In this document: one piece after another, positions 36,798 to 47,657 of the stretch
Position numbering within the stretch: position 1 is the first letter of the stretch
How the letters are laid out: every line of letters begins with the position of its first letter
Assembly: GCA_019915135.1 (NCBI GenBank)
Contig: JAHLMK010000015.1
Span: 496,001 to 560,000 of the forward strand
Direction of reading: 5' to 3'
From: Strobilurus pachycystidiatus
Taxonomy: Eukaryota > Basidiomycota > Agaricomycetes > Agaricales > Physalacriaceae
Length of the DNA: 64,000 nt
Notes under the pieces: model-generated
Seen by the model: the letters and a program-made list of their open reading frames with translations, nothing else
Told to the model about the DNA's origin: nothing
Databases searched by the model: none
Translations under genes and position numbers: made by a program

Positions 36798-37750
36798 ATG
36801 ACGTTTTTGGCAAAAGACAAGAAAAAGAAAAGAACAATCAAAGCGCACAAAGAGAAATTCGCTGTCCAGGAGAATAAAGAGAAACTCACGAATAGAAAGG
36901 ACCCACCCAAGCCTCTCCCAGATTCCGGAACTCCTCAGTCGACCATTACAATGGCTACCAATACGCCTGAGCTGCAGAGCGCCACCGCTACTATCCGTAT
37001 GTGTTCACTATCGGATCGCCTCTACTAGCTCATGATTCTATCCGGTAGCATGCTGGGATCATATCTATCGCCGCTGTACTCACGGGGCCACATGCCGCTA
37101 CTTTCACCCACTTGTTGTTTCCGAGGTTCAAGGAGACTTTGGCGGCGACTGGGGACAGGAGCCCATAGTCTGGTTTACGACGCCTTGTAACCACTTCAGG
37201 AAGAACAACGGCTGGTGTGCCATGGGTGATAGCTGCCGTTTGTACGCCACATCGTATCATAGCACGATCACACGCTGACAGCTGTGCAGCATACATGACA
37301 GGGACCTTCTTCACCACAACGAGCTCAACCCGCTTGCACCTCCCGGCGCGCACCACTGCTGGGCCTACATTCAGGACATGTGTGACAAAGTGCCATGTAG
37401 ATTCTCTCATCCGGCCAACATAGAGCCTTGTACGTCGGTTGCGTTCATGCAGTCCTATCAAGGCGCTCAATCGATCTTCTTTATCAGTCATCCGTTACAC
37501 CCCCTGCCTTTGCTGGCCCCGTTGCGGAATCACCGAATGTCCATTCAAGCACCTCAAACAAATCACGGTCCAACCTAAGCCGTCGACATCTCCCCATCTT
37601 TTCCCTGGCTCCCTTCCACGAGTATCTATGACGCGACCTTACTTGTCGTTGAGCGCCCCTTACCCCCATCTTCCGTCTCCATCGTGCTCAGTTGTGCCAT
37701 TCCAGCACAATGGGACCGTATACTATCACCCTCCGCCTCACCATTCTTGA
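36798..37750 (+). CDS. CCCH-type zinc-finger protein with four fingers
   Basis: Four exons: 36798-36996, 37049-37241, 37290-37429, 37488-37750, all with GT...AG introns of 45-58 bases and matching phases. The N-terminus is strongly basic (AKDKKKKRTIKAHKEK). Fingers in order: CWDHIYRRCTHGATCRYFH (C-x7-C-x5-C-x3-H), CNHFRKNNGWCAMGDSC with RFIH completed across an intron (C-x9-C-x5-C-x3-H), CWAYIQDMCDKVPCRFSH (C-x7-C-x4-C-x3-H), and CLCWPRCGITECPFKH. The C-terminus is Pro/Ser/Tyr-rich and ends in HHS. Arrays of this kind usually bind RNA, but this is family inference. A decayed-looking relative lies about 2.7 kb upstream. Confidence 0.75.
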
Positions 37751-37808
37751 AATTGAAACGGTTATATACAATGTGGGCTGGGTAGAGCTGAAAATTAAAT
37801 TTATGTAT

Positions 37809-37890
37809 GGCCGCGTGGCGTAATGGCAACGCGTCACTTTCCGGTGGTGTTGGTCGGTGAAGATTGCAGTTTCGAATACTGCCGTGGTCG
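37809..37890 (+). tRNA. tRNA-Arg (anticodon CCG) with a 10-base intron
   Basis: Acceptor stem GGCCGCG (37809-37815) pairs with CGTGGTC (37883-37889); D stem GCGT/ACGC with GG in the loop; anticodon stem TCACT (37834-37838) with GGTGA (37856-37860); anticodon CCG at 37841-37843, then G37, a 10-base intron TGGTGTTGGT (37845-37854) at the canonical place, and C38. The T arm GCAGT-TTCGAAT-ACTGC is perfect. Discriminator G is followed at once by TTTTT, a Pol III terminator. A-box TGGCGTAATGG fits. The usually invariant G53-C61 pair is replaced by T-A, so it could be a divergent or inactive gene. Confidence 0.75.
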
Positions 37891-37904
37891 TTTTTGCTTT
37901 TACA

Positions 37905-38160
37905 TGTTGGGGACTCGTCTAAGTCGAGACTCGAGACTCGAGGAACGTCCAGACTCCAGAGACTTGGTCCTCTCTCGGTCGAGACTCGAGACTCGACATC
38001 GCGACGACGACGACGGTCACTCGGGAGTCGAAATTCAGATTGGGTCCTGGTCCCTCGAACTTTGGATGTCGTGAGACTTGAGTAGCCTGAGTCCTGCTTG
38101 AGTACTTGAGTCCCGAGTCCTACTCCTGACTCCTCTATCAGAGTTCAGAGTCAGTTTGTC
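37905..38160. repeat. GACTC/GAGTC-rich low-complexity block
   Basis: Dense imperfect repeats of gactcgaga-like units on both strands (for example tcgagactcgagactcga twice, near 37923 and 37980), later turning into gagtc/tgagtc units. It lies directly after the tRNA gene and contains no gene. Confidence 0.8.
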
Positions 38161-38421
38161 ATTTCAGAACACCCAAAAGGCTGCTGCTAGGATCAGCATT
38201 GGCAACTTTTGGACTTTGACTTATCTGAACTTCACTAAACGAGCTTCTAGTGGAAGTGTCCATTGACTTGGACGCTCAGTAGGCTCACAGCCCAGCTAAT
38301 TGAAGTACGCAGATTCAGTTGCAGAGGTGCAGTGAAGATGTGAAAGCAAAGTTACTCAAAAGACAGGAAGACAAAAGAAAGAATAATAAAATACATCTTA
38401 TCGGAGATGTTCCTGATCATG
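38161..38421. other. Short intergenic stretch
   Basis: 3' flank of the following minus-strand gene. Nothing else seen. Confidence 0.5.
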
Positions 38422-41120
38422 TTATATATCCTTCGGCTCCGCCGTATACGCGCCCCCATGCAACCAAGGAGTCGGCTGCCCGAACGTCCAATCCTGCCGT
38501 GAGTGGCGCGCGTCTTCGTGGTCGTGATCGTGATCGTTCAGACTACCTTCCGAAGAGCTGGCCGAATCATCATTCGATCTGGTAGAGTTCCGCCTCGATG
38601 AAATCAAAGATTGCGCTCTGGAGCGTATGCTTGCCTGTATACGCGATCGCAGAGAGGATGTATGCGAATGGGCGCGATGATGTGAGGCAGGTGAGCCGCT
38701 AAGACTTCGTTGGAAGAAAGCCGACTGGGGGCGAGAGGAGTGCGGGCTGACGCCTGAGAGAAGATGACTTGAAGGCAAGTCTTCCTCGTCAGCCGTGTGC
38801 CCGCTGCCGTGGCTGTCCACAGAGCTGGGGAATCCTAGCTCGATGACTGTTTGTAGGGTTGCGCTGTCAAGTCTGGTTCGGGCCCGAGGGCGCGAGGTAC
38901 TCACAGGCGTAGGCGTAGATGAGACAGTTGATAAGGAAGGTACAGTTCCAGCACGATTGCGTGTCCTGGATGCGATGATGTGAACAGGAACAACGTTGCT
39001 CATAATGCTTCCAGCGCTATCCGCCTGCGAGCTCACAGGCGAGCGGGTAGCGACGGAAGAGCTGGCTGGATAATCACTGGACGACATTGATTGTCTTCCG
39101 AGCCGATGTTGCCCTATAGAAAGCGGCTTCCCTAAGCTCGACATCGATGCCGAGGTGGCACTTGATGTTGTCGCGCGACCGCTAGGGAGACCCCGTTCCT
39201 CCACACTTGCATCATCTCCGGCCACCATCTCCTCTTCTTCTGCATTAAGTCGCGGTAGTGGGAACGGGACCGCATCAACTTGGGGATGAGGAGACACAGG
39301 TGTGGTAACAGTGTATCGAGGATGAGGTGATACCGGCGAATTCAGCGGTGACTTCTCTGTATAGCGCTCTGGCGTTATGATAGCGGGTGGAACGGGCTTG
39401 TATTCACGTAAAGGTTTCCGGCTCGGTCTACGCGACGATGTCGAGACTTGACAGAGATCGAAGACTTCTTGTATGCGATCGCGCGTGCAATCTCGCCAGT
39501 TCCAAGGGATTGTAGTGTCATCGCTGTTCTGGCTGTTATCGCTGAATGTGGATCCACGACGTTCGTATTCGGCCTCCTGCCAGCGAAAGCGAGGACCACA
39601 TAGGCCGGCACAGGCTTCCTCGCTCAGGATCCATAAACCAAGCCTGTACAACTTACATCAGCAGTTATTCGACAAGGTGTTGATGTACCATTACCAACTG
39701 CTGATAAGGAGAAGTGCTCTCCAAGCCGTCCATGAGGCGTTTACAAGCAATATACCCCGGGAGTAACCTGTCAGAGTGCCATCTGCTGAGAAGAATGTGC
39801 CATCTCTGGACTTGGCAACCGGCGTCACTGACGTGTGCGCCGAGAAGTTTAGAAGAAGAACCACAGAGATTGCAGCTCGAGGCAAAAGGAAGGAGACGGT
39901 CGGCAGATTCTGGGAGTAAAACCAGCACGTCTCCGCAATTGCATCGCGTATGTTTCCGAAAGTGAAAGCGCCGAGCCGTATGGCGTACATGAAGCAGAAG
40001 TGGTTGTACGAGCGAATGGCGACAAAGTTGAACGAAGAGGAGGAGAGGTATAGAGGGGAGATGGGTGGGCGCTTGATGCGCCATCGGCGAATGAAGGAGT
40101 AAACGAGTTCATACATCATGAACACGGCGAAGATCTGGAGAAACCAGCATGTGATGTACGCAGCTGCAGCCAGAGACCAGGATCTACCAGATTGCGATTG
40201 CGGTTCGGGGACTCTCGAAATCCTGGAAGGAAGGGATGCATTAGAAGGCCGAAGATCTACTCAAGCCAAGGAGAGCGTACTGGATAATGATGTAGGCGAC
40301 GTTGAAGTCGAAGAAGGTCTGTACGAGCAGGTGTGCAAATATGAAGGTGCGGAATGCGAAAAAGTACAGGCGGAAGAAGGGACTGGGGCTTCGTAGAAAT
40401 TCGAGGTGGAGGGACGGCGCGTTAAAACGCGGTCTAGAGGGTCTGTCCTGCACATGTGAGTGCGCCCGTCGAGTGGAATAGTCCGCAGCAGAGAGTCCTA
40501 CGTCCGGAACACTCAGGACGCGCACTAAGCGTGGTGTCGCCTTTCGGCCAATGGTGCTGGCGGGAGGCCCTTCTAGGGTGTCGATGTTCGAGGAGGGTAT
40601 GTTTTTGCCGCGTGCGAGCCAAGGGACATATCCTTCCGATTCCATGCAAAGATAATTTCGTGGTGTGCCCAGCCAAAGGGGGAAGATCCAAATCAATGAC
40701 AATCTAACACGCAGAAAGAGCAGTCAGTCAGAAGGAAGGTAAGACAAGGAAGAACAGGAGACTGGCCACGATGGGCAATTGATAAAGCAACAGTCTAAAC
40801 TAGGATCGAGCCGCGTTCAATAGCAATCCCTTCCAGATCGACGTGTCATGAAGAAAGAGAAAGCGCCCAAAGAGACGAGACATGACGAAGGAAAATCGCC
40901 CCTTCTGAACAAGATTACTCATAAATACTCACATTAAATTCGTTATTTGATAAGTCAGAGGCCGCCAGCGTGAATACCCCAATGAATTTTCAAGAAGCGG
41001 TGAAGAAAGGTGGACGGAGGCAGGAAGGAGCGTATGGGCAGCTGGGGCTGCTGATGGTCCAAGACCAGGCGCAAGGAGGCATATTCCGATGCGCGTTGCC
41101 ATGGTGTCCTGAACGTCCTT
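38422..41120 (-). CDS. Unknown multi-spanning membrane protein with long Ser-rich cytoplasmic tail
   Basis: Family not recognised. Reading the minus strand from the right, exons give SRWRPLTYQITNLM (near 40930-41000), LSLIWIFPLWLGTP, then FRLYFFAFRTFIFAHLLVQT and FNVAYIIIQYALLG (near 40270-40370), ITCWFLQIFAVFMMYELVYS, FVAIRSYNHFCFMYAIRLGA, and FLLPRAAISVVLLLNFSA (near 39830-39890), suggesting five or more membrane helices. The last exon (to the stop at 38422) adds about 400 residues, rich in Ser, Thr and Pro, with a WNWRDCTRDRIQEVFDLC start and a His/Asp run (NDHDHDHEDA). The N-terminal exon and start are uncertain; the span given is the best guess. Confidence 0.55.
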
Positions 41121-41418
41121 ACGGACCTTACTCTGGCCCTCGAGAGGTAACCTCGGATACATCATACCTTCTTTTCGGCATGAGATGCTTGTGGGTCCAG
41201 GTTCTCTCTCACACTTTCGCCAATGGAAAAAATGTAGAGACAGGATGACTTCACGAACAGCCATTGCTATGTGTAATTTCGCTGCTCTCTCGCAACCCGA
41301 GATGTGTATGAAATTGCCGAAGCTTCGACCGACTATCAAATAAACATTCGTAGTGTCCGATTAGACTGCTTCGGCCTTCAAATAAATAGCAATCCTTTCC
41401 CCCTCATACCTTGGCCTA
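41121..41418. other. Intergenic stretch
   Basis: Promoter side of the membrane-protein gene and 3' flank of the next. No gene seen. Confidence 0.4.
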
Positions 41419-42258
41419 CTATATCGTATACAACAAGACGCGCTCCTGCTCACGATTGATTCCTGTCGATGCCGTCCAAAACGCAGCGAGATACAACAAG
41501 CCAACGAGGAGGGCAATCCTCAACCGAAGCAGCATGTCATAGTCACATTCACCCTCCGAAGATCTACAATTCGGAGAACGACAGCCTTTCAGAGGGATAT
41601 CGTCCCGTTGCGAAGCCTTTGATCTTCCCAAAAGTGGAACGGATCCTAAACAGAAGCATTCACTTATCAACGATGAAATCGACTTGTGCGAATGGAAAGA
41701 CGCGACGTACTTGGTGCGGACGGTGCCCTTTTTGGAGCTTGTCTGGCTACGAGAGGGGCCAGAAATCAAGATAGAAGAAGTAGGTTTGAGGAGGGGTGGC
41801 GTGGATGATGAGCCCGATGGACTCTTCCTCGGTGGGACACGCTTCACAGGACGGGGAATCACAATCGAGTACTGGCGCTGCGAAAGCGGGGGCTCTGAGC
41901 CGTTACGTGACCTCGAGGATGGCAAGGGTAAGAGCTTGTACCCAGGAGGAAGGGGCATCGCCTGCGCGCGGTTTGTCAAACTCATATTGAGTTCGGTACA
42001 AAACTCGTCCCAATCATTCAGACAGTGCGACTCCTTCGTGGGGCGGTTGACAGCGGAGTCTGCTATGATTCCGGGGGCGGTCTCCAAGGGTCCTAGAGGC
42101 TGGGAAACAGTTCGCTCATCAACGGCGACGAACTGGTATGTGTAGGGGCCAAAGACAGATATGGAGCTATCGATTGGTTGGGGGTATTTGACGTAGGGTT
42201 GATGTGTGGGTGATTGGGCGGCGAGCTGGCTTCGGGAGAAGTCGTCGCCGTATTGCAT
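41419..42258 (-). CDS. Unknown protein with one C-terminal membrane segment
   Basis: A 279-residue uninterrupted frame from ATG 42258 (MQYGDDFSRSQLAAQSPTHQ). The body is polar with Pro/Ser/Arg-rich regions (RPVKRVPPRKSPSGSSSTPP). Near the C-terminus a hydrophobic stretch LRIALLVGLLYLAAFWTAST is followed by a short polar end, which would suit a tail-anchored protein. No family recognised. Reduced Ser/Pro codon bias and length make chance unlikely but introns may have been missed. Confidence 0.55.
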   Translation of the reverse strand: MQYGDDFSRSQLAAQSPTHQPYVKYPQPIDSSISVFGPYTYQFVAVDERTVSQPLGPLETAPGIIADSAVNRPTKESHCLNDWDEFCTELNMSLTNRAQAMPLPPGYKLLPLPSSRSRNGSEPPLSQRQYSIVIPRPVKRVPPRKSPSGSSSTPPLLKPTSSILISGPSRSQTSSKKGTVRTKYVASFHSHKSISSLISECFCLGSVPLLGRSKASQRDDIPLKGCRSPNCRSSEGECDYDMLLRLRIALLVGLLYLAAFWTASTGINREQERVLLYTI

Positions 42259-42923
42259 GGTTGGATTGAAAGGATGAGCTTGGGGGGATATTTAGTGCGG
42301 GAAGGGGGCCAAAGGGACACGGAAACAAGTCCTTTTCAACGCGTTTAGGAGCTTATACGAGATGCGCGTCATAGGAGGCATTCCTTTCAAGGCGGTGCGA
42401 AGTGCTCAAGGCAGCAAACGCTCCCAGACATGCAGTGCCAATGATCCAAGCGTTCCGCCCAGTGACCAGAGGTCGATAGTCAGAATAGCATTGTGTTTGT
42501 CCAGCTTGAGTATTGATTAGGCAGCTCGAGTTGAGCCAGGTTTCGCAACAGTGGACGAGTCGCACAGCGTACATGATGCATCTGGTCAAGGTGTGTGAAG
42601 CAAGGTTGCCCCCTCTTGATTGACCGATGACACTGACAAACACAGTACACAGCCACTTCCGCCTAGTTTCGCACTCCCTCACCAATTCCTAAGAGCTCCT
42701 GGGTGGGGTTCTACCAGTTCTCAGAGCAGTGAACCTTGTACTTGAATTGAACATTTTCTGGCAACATTCTATAGTTTTTGTCGTCACTAGGAGATGCATC
42801 TACGTGCCAACATGGAGATTCTTCGACATGATACTCGAACTACTTTCTGTAGACCGCTCGTCGATGGTAGCCGGGACAAGAAAAATAAAACCGCTTGGTG
42901 ATCATGATTCGAGACAGGCCTGA
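42259..42923. other. No gene recognised
   Basis: A minus-strand frame at 42353-42685 includes one possible membrane helix (AWIIGTACLGAFAALS) but has no supported exon partners. Otherwise intergenic. Confidence 0.4.
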
Positions 42924-44422
42924 CTACACAATACGGGCACTGTCCTTGTGGTCTTCCGGGTGATCAACACAAATAGCAACACCGTCCTCCGAGTCGTCGA
43001 CCTGTGATTCCGTCGCATCGAATGTATAGCCCATCCTAGGAGAAGGCGTTCTTCGATTCAGATGAGCACCGAATCGAATGGCCGAGAGGACCGTGCTGGC
43101 CGTTGGACGCAATATTGGCACCCTATCTGACCTCATGACTGTCGCCTCAAGAGAGTGATTCATCCGCACAAGAATTACTGTCAGAGTTGGTAGAATTGCC
43201 TGTGTGATACTGTCAACACGGATACAAGGCAAAGTTCACTATACTTACCGCGAGATGTAGAGCGGCACTGTTGAAGACCAACAAAGGTATCCGGAGAGGG
43301 TTGGACACGTTTGGATTATGGATGCCCAGGGTCGTTAGGACGGCTACTAGCAGCTAGCAAGCAAGGAGGTCATTTCAGAGTGCGACGAAACCTAGCCTCA
43401 AGTACTACCTGAGTTACAGCAAGCATGCGGCATGCCTCCTGTTTCAACAAGAAGGACCATGATTTTCATCGCCTCGGAAGGTTTTGAGAGAACTCCGCTG
43501 AATACTACATGGTGCCGCCTGACATAGCTTCAGTAAGTGAACCGAGATCTAATTTAGCCACGCACCATGCCTTTGCTGCAATGCAGCCCGTCGCAATGAT
43601 GTTCGTTACAAGTGATATGATGGAGCTGGCTATGATAAGAGTCTCCGTCGTCTTCACTGACGTGTTGTTGATGTTAGCGTTGACGCTGACGAGCGCGGTG
43701 GATAGCCAGAAGCCTGACCGCAGATCAGCCAGACACGCCACACTTTATTGCGGGATGATACTGGACCTGTATTGTTGACTGCCACAACTCCGAGGATGAT
43801 TCGCATCAGGAGGTTGTTTGGATACAAAACCCATGCGCGCCATAGAACAATGGAATCGGAGACTACCCACTGTGACTGGCATTAGGAAGGTGGATACTGG
43901 TAGAGATCTTCCACGTACGTTAATCGCTGGAGGCCATAGACCTATCGCGGCCAAAGTCACGTACAAAGGCAGAAAACGCTGAAAACGCTCAGGGAGATCT
44001 AGAGTTGCATTGTCGATAAAGAACAGTCTGATCTCGCTAATCATGAGAACGACATGGTTCACAAATGCGCCCGAGGTAGAGATAGCAAGGAGGATGATTG
44101 CCGCCAGGAGAACTGTTGAGGCACGCGATTTGAGGGGACACGCTCTAGTACACATGGGTAAGGCGTCTATCAACTCGAAGGGACGCGGAGGACACACAGA
44201 CACATGCGGAGGCAGATGACAAAGAGAACGAGATATACGCCTGCAATATACATCAAGAGCCAGACATCGGAACGCAGAGAAAGACTCACCGTAGAGGACA
44301 AAGCCAACACTGGCCAAGGAAATCAGATTGATGTAGACCCTGTCGGCCAGTGCTCCAAGGAATTCTGCCTGCTCTGGCGTAAGAGCATCAACAGGATGGG
44401 AGTCCGCCGAATCGGAAGACAT
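42924..44422 (-). CDS. Seven-helix membrane protein of the basidiomycete hypothetical type
   Basis: Start at 44422 (MSSDSADSHPVDALTPEQAE), then the first helix exon VYINLISLASVGFVLYG. After an intron the frame reads GVYLVLFVICLRMCLCVL; then AFVNHVVLMISEIRLFFIDN and LPLYVTLAAIG. The hallmark VSDSIVLWRAWVLYPNN follows near 43830, then MRIILGVVAVNN, TETLIIASSIISLVTNIIA near 43600-43640, and a last exon with LPTLTVILVRMN and a polar tail ending HPEDHKDSARIV, stop at 42924. Large families of such seven-helix proteins with a D-x-IV-x-WRAW motif are common in Agaricomycetes; the ligand and role are unknown. About eight short exons. Confidence 0.75.
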
Positions 44423-47400
44423 TGACGAGTATTACCGAGTGACTCCATTGAACTTCTCTGGTTTTATAATTGGTCTCGTACTGTACATCACGAATAATCG
44501 CTTCGATGCAATCTATCACCTTCTGCACTATACGCTGATCTTTCTAGATGTCTAGCATCTTGTGGTTCCATTGGGTTCAGTGTGTGCAGCTACCCATGGT
44601 CGTAAGTATGGTATTCTCGCGCAGCCTCGCCACGATCATTCAAAGAGCAGCGCTTACTCTTGCTTAGCCGTTGACGGTCGAATATACCCTCTGCCAGTAT
44701 CCACGGAGTGCTTGCAGCTCTCTCAAACACGACCTGTGAGTGTCATTTGATCGAGAACGAACGAAAGTTACGGGACTAGCGTATGCCTTGCCAGCGGCTC
44801 TCGGTGAAAAAGTTGGTAGTAACAAAGCGGCGATCACCTGTCCGTAGACGGTAGTGATGTTTGCTCGGCAAAAAGCGTATACAGAGCTGAGCCGCGAGCG
44901 GCGTAGTATCATCGAGAATGCACAGCAGCTCCGCGTCGTTGCTTTGGCAAAGGAAGATCACAGAGACGTGTATCAAAGATGTCGAACATGGTGTACAGCT
45001 CTTCCAGATTGTAGAGCACTACACGACGCATTGGCCAGCCAAGGAGGATGTTGAAGTTGTGAAGGTTATCATATACTCAGTGTACCAGTATCGAGTCCCA
45101 AAATTATATCTTGAGTGTTTAACTTGTCGAGCCGTACGAGTCCCATATGTTTGGATTCCGATACTTGAGAGATGACACGGTACAATTCATGGATAGGCGT
45201 ATTGACATAGAAGGCGATCAATTATTTTCGACCACTACACCAAACGTTAGCATATTTGGAGGAACAGAAGAAGAGTGAAACCCTACCATAATCGTAGACA
45301 TGAGAGACAGAAGGCGGCGAGCGACCGTCATGCTTCTTAGCACCGATATTCGAGGTCTAGGATTCCGGATCAGCATTGAAAAAACTCCAAACCCACCCCA
45401 ACACACCTAATAATGACCTGATCAGTCTTGATCTTCGCTTGTATTGCTTACACTGCACCATCCTTCGTCCACCACTTCGTCAAAGAGTGAAATTTCTCCC
45501 TGGCCGCTAGCCTTAACGCGGTTTGGCGGTGCCGAGAAGATCGCCTTCCCATATAGAACGCGACTATCGGCAGTGGGCAGTGGGCATAGCTCCGTCTCGG
45601 CGCGCGATGTGCTTGAGACATCAGCATTCAACGTGCTGTGGGTATGACGCTGATGAGCTTGATCTGGCTCGTTGAAGGAGGAGTCGCCGAGGGTTTTCTC
45701 TGGATAGGATGTGCCGTTAGGAAGTCAGACGGGGATAGAGGAGATGACATAGGGGATAAACGTTCCGCTGAGGTTGGCAATGACGGGAACATGGGGACTG
45801 TGTAGTACAGTACTGATAAATGAATGTCGCGGTCGTTGATGATGTCTGTCGCGCAGAGGACATGCCGCTATTGACGTAGATTGCAAAACTTACCAGCCAA
45901 GGAGTGGCGAACGGAAGTGCGGCGGACTAGACTGTACAGAGGCTCGCCGACGTGCTCGGCAAAAGATAGATACATCCATCATTGGGCGCTCGTCCCAGTA
46001 AGCAAACAAAAGGAAACGCAATGCTGGGACCGCCGGCAGACGAAGCACCGGACAGGATGTCAATCACTAGAGCAGGCTATCAGTCAGGAATCGACAAAGT
46101 GGACTAGGACCGTACTTGGGGCGACTAGCCACGACCTCCCTTGCCCTTAACGTCCCAAGCTCAACACCTGCAAACCGTTCATCACGCATCCAATCGCCGC
46201 TGGTAACTCTATGTTATGAGAGCTCGAGGAGCGTGTGGTCATATCGTCAGACCAATGCCGTTGCAATTGTCGACGAGGTACATTTCGACGCTACAGGCGG
46301 TCCCGCCAAAGCGTTCAAGGACTCAAGAGAATAGTGGTTTTCGGGTTGACGGTAAGAAGAAAAGCTGTATCGGCAAATGCCGACCTCATTCTGGCTTGAC
46401 TTCTGACCACCAGGTCAACTCGGCGGGCGTCGCTTCATCGTGCCACATACATAGGAACTTGGGGACTTTGTCGAACGGACCGTCCTACACCCATAACGGC
46501 CCCTTCTCCGCTGTTATTGCGTACGTGATCATCCTCTTCCGTCTGAACTCATGCGGCGCGTAATGGACGCGTATTCCTTCCTTCGTACTATGTATCCTGC
46601 CTCTTGGAGACGGGATGACCGAAGAGCGAGCCTGCCCTGCGTCTGGGAGTTTTTGCTAGACCGGTCACCACTTCCCTGGGTTCGAGAACGGTGCTTGCTT
46701 CCTCATGGTATGCTTGTACGTTGAGCGCATCAACGCGGCATCTCTCATCTTCCACTCTCCAGGGTTTCGTCTCAAATCTGACTACGGATACTTGGCAAAA
46801 GGAAGAACTTTTGAAGTCATCCCACGCGTACTTGCTGCTCTCAGGAATCTACTCTTGACCCTTGACTTGCTCTCACAGACCCTACTGTTGTGGACGGAAT
46901 CAGAATGCTGCCGCCTCTTGGTACAAACGACCTTTTGATTGCTGGTGAGGCGTGTGTTTTGCCGCGTAGAGTGCTCAGCCTACTCAACTCCCACATATTG
47001 GAGTTAACTTATGGCGTGTGTTGCATCTCGCTATTAGGCCTCTTCTGCTTAGCTCTTCGAACTACTAAATATACTCTACATTCTAAGTGTACACGAACTT
47101 GCCGGTTCCGCAGCACCATAACGATCTTCTTTCATCTTCCTTGAATATTTTCGGGACCAGCGGTCGCATCAACGAGTTCGTTCGCTTTTACTGGCTACTG
47201 GACATCAATTCAAGTGATGCGAAGATCACCATAGAGATGTCGAACGCTGGTTGGAAAGACGTGTCTTGTCTTGTTTCCAAACGAGTTTCACGCCCCCATC
47301 TATCAAGTTGGTGTTCTCCACGGAGTGATCTGTACGGATTGATAGAGATCTCGATGTTACACTGTCCAAGGAATCATACTCATGTCAATGAAATCTGTGG

Positions 47401-47657
47401 GAAACAGGCACGCTAAGCTTAGAATCCTCTGATGATTGAAGGATAGACGCGAGCCCAGACCCGTAAGTATGCGACCACACGGCCCGGCCCCTATTGGCTG
47501 CCAGTTTCCATAGTGCCATCACCAGCTGTTTCTTTCTCTGCTCCTCCCATCCATCCCTCTCCCTTTCATTCTCTTTCGTCCAGCACGTCTTTTCAGACCC
47601 AGGCCGGTCTCCTGTTCGACTTTTATTCCTTCCTTTAATTCTCTTCGTCGCGCCACT
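44423..47657. other. Long unassigned stretch, possibly gene relics
   Basis: No gene can be modelled. A minus-strand frame of about 100 codons spans 45422-45722 (includes VLYGKAIFSAPPNRVKASGQ and GEISLFDEVVDEGWC), and plus-strand frames at 46705-46938 and 47087-47416 have some coding flavour. None shows a recognised family or a consistent set of splice sites. The last 100 bases before 47658 are pyrimidine-rich and form the noxB promoter/leader. Confidence 0.4.
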
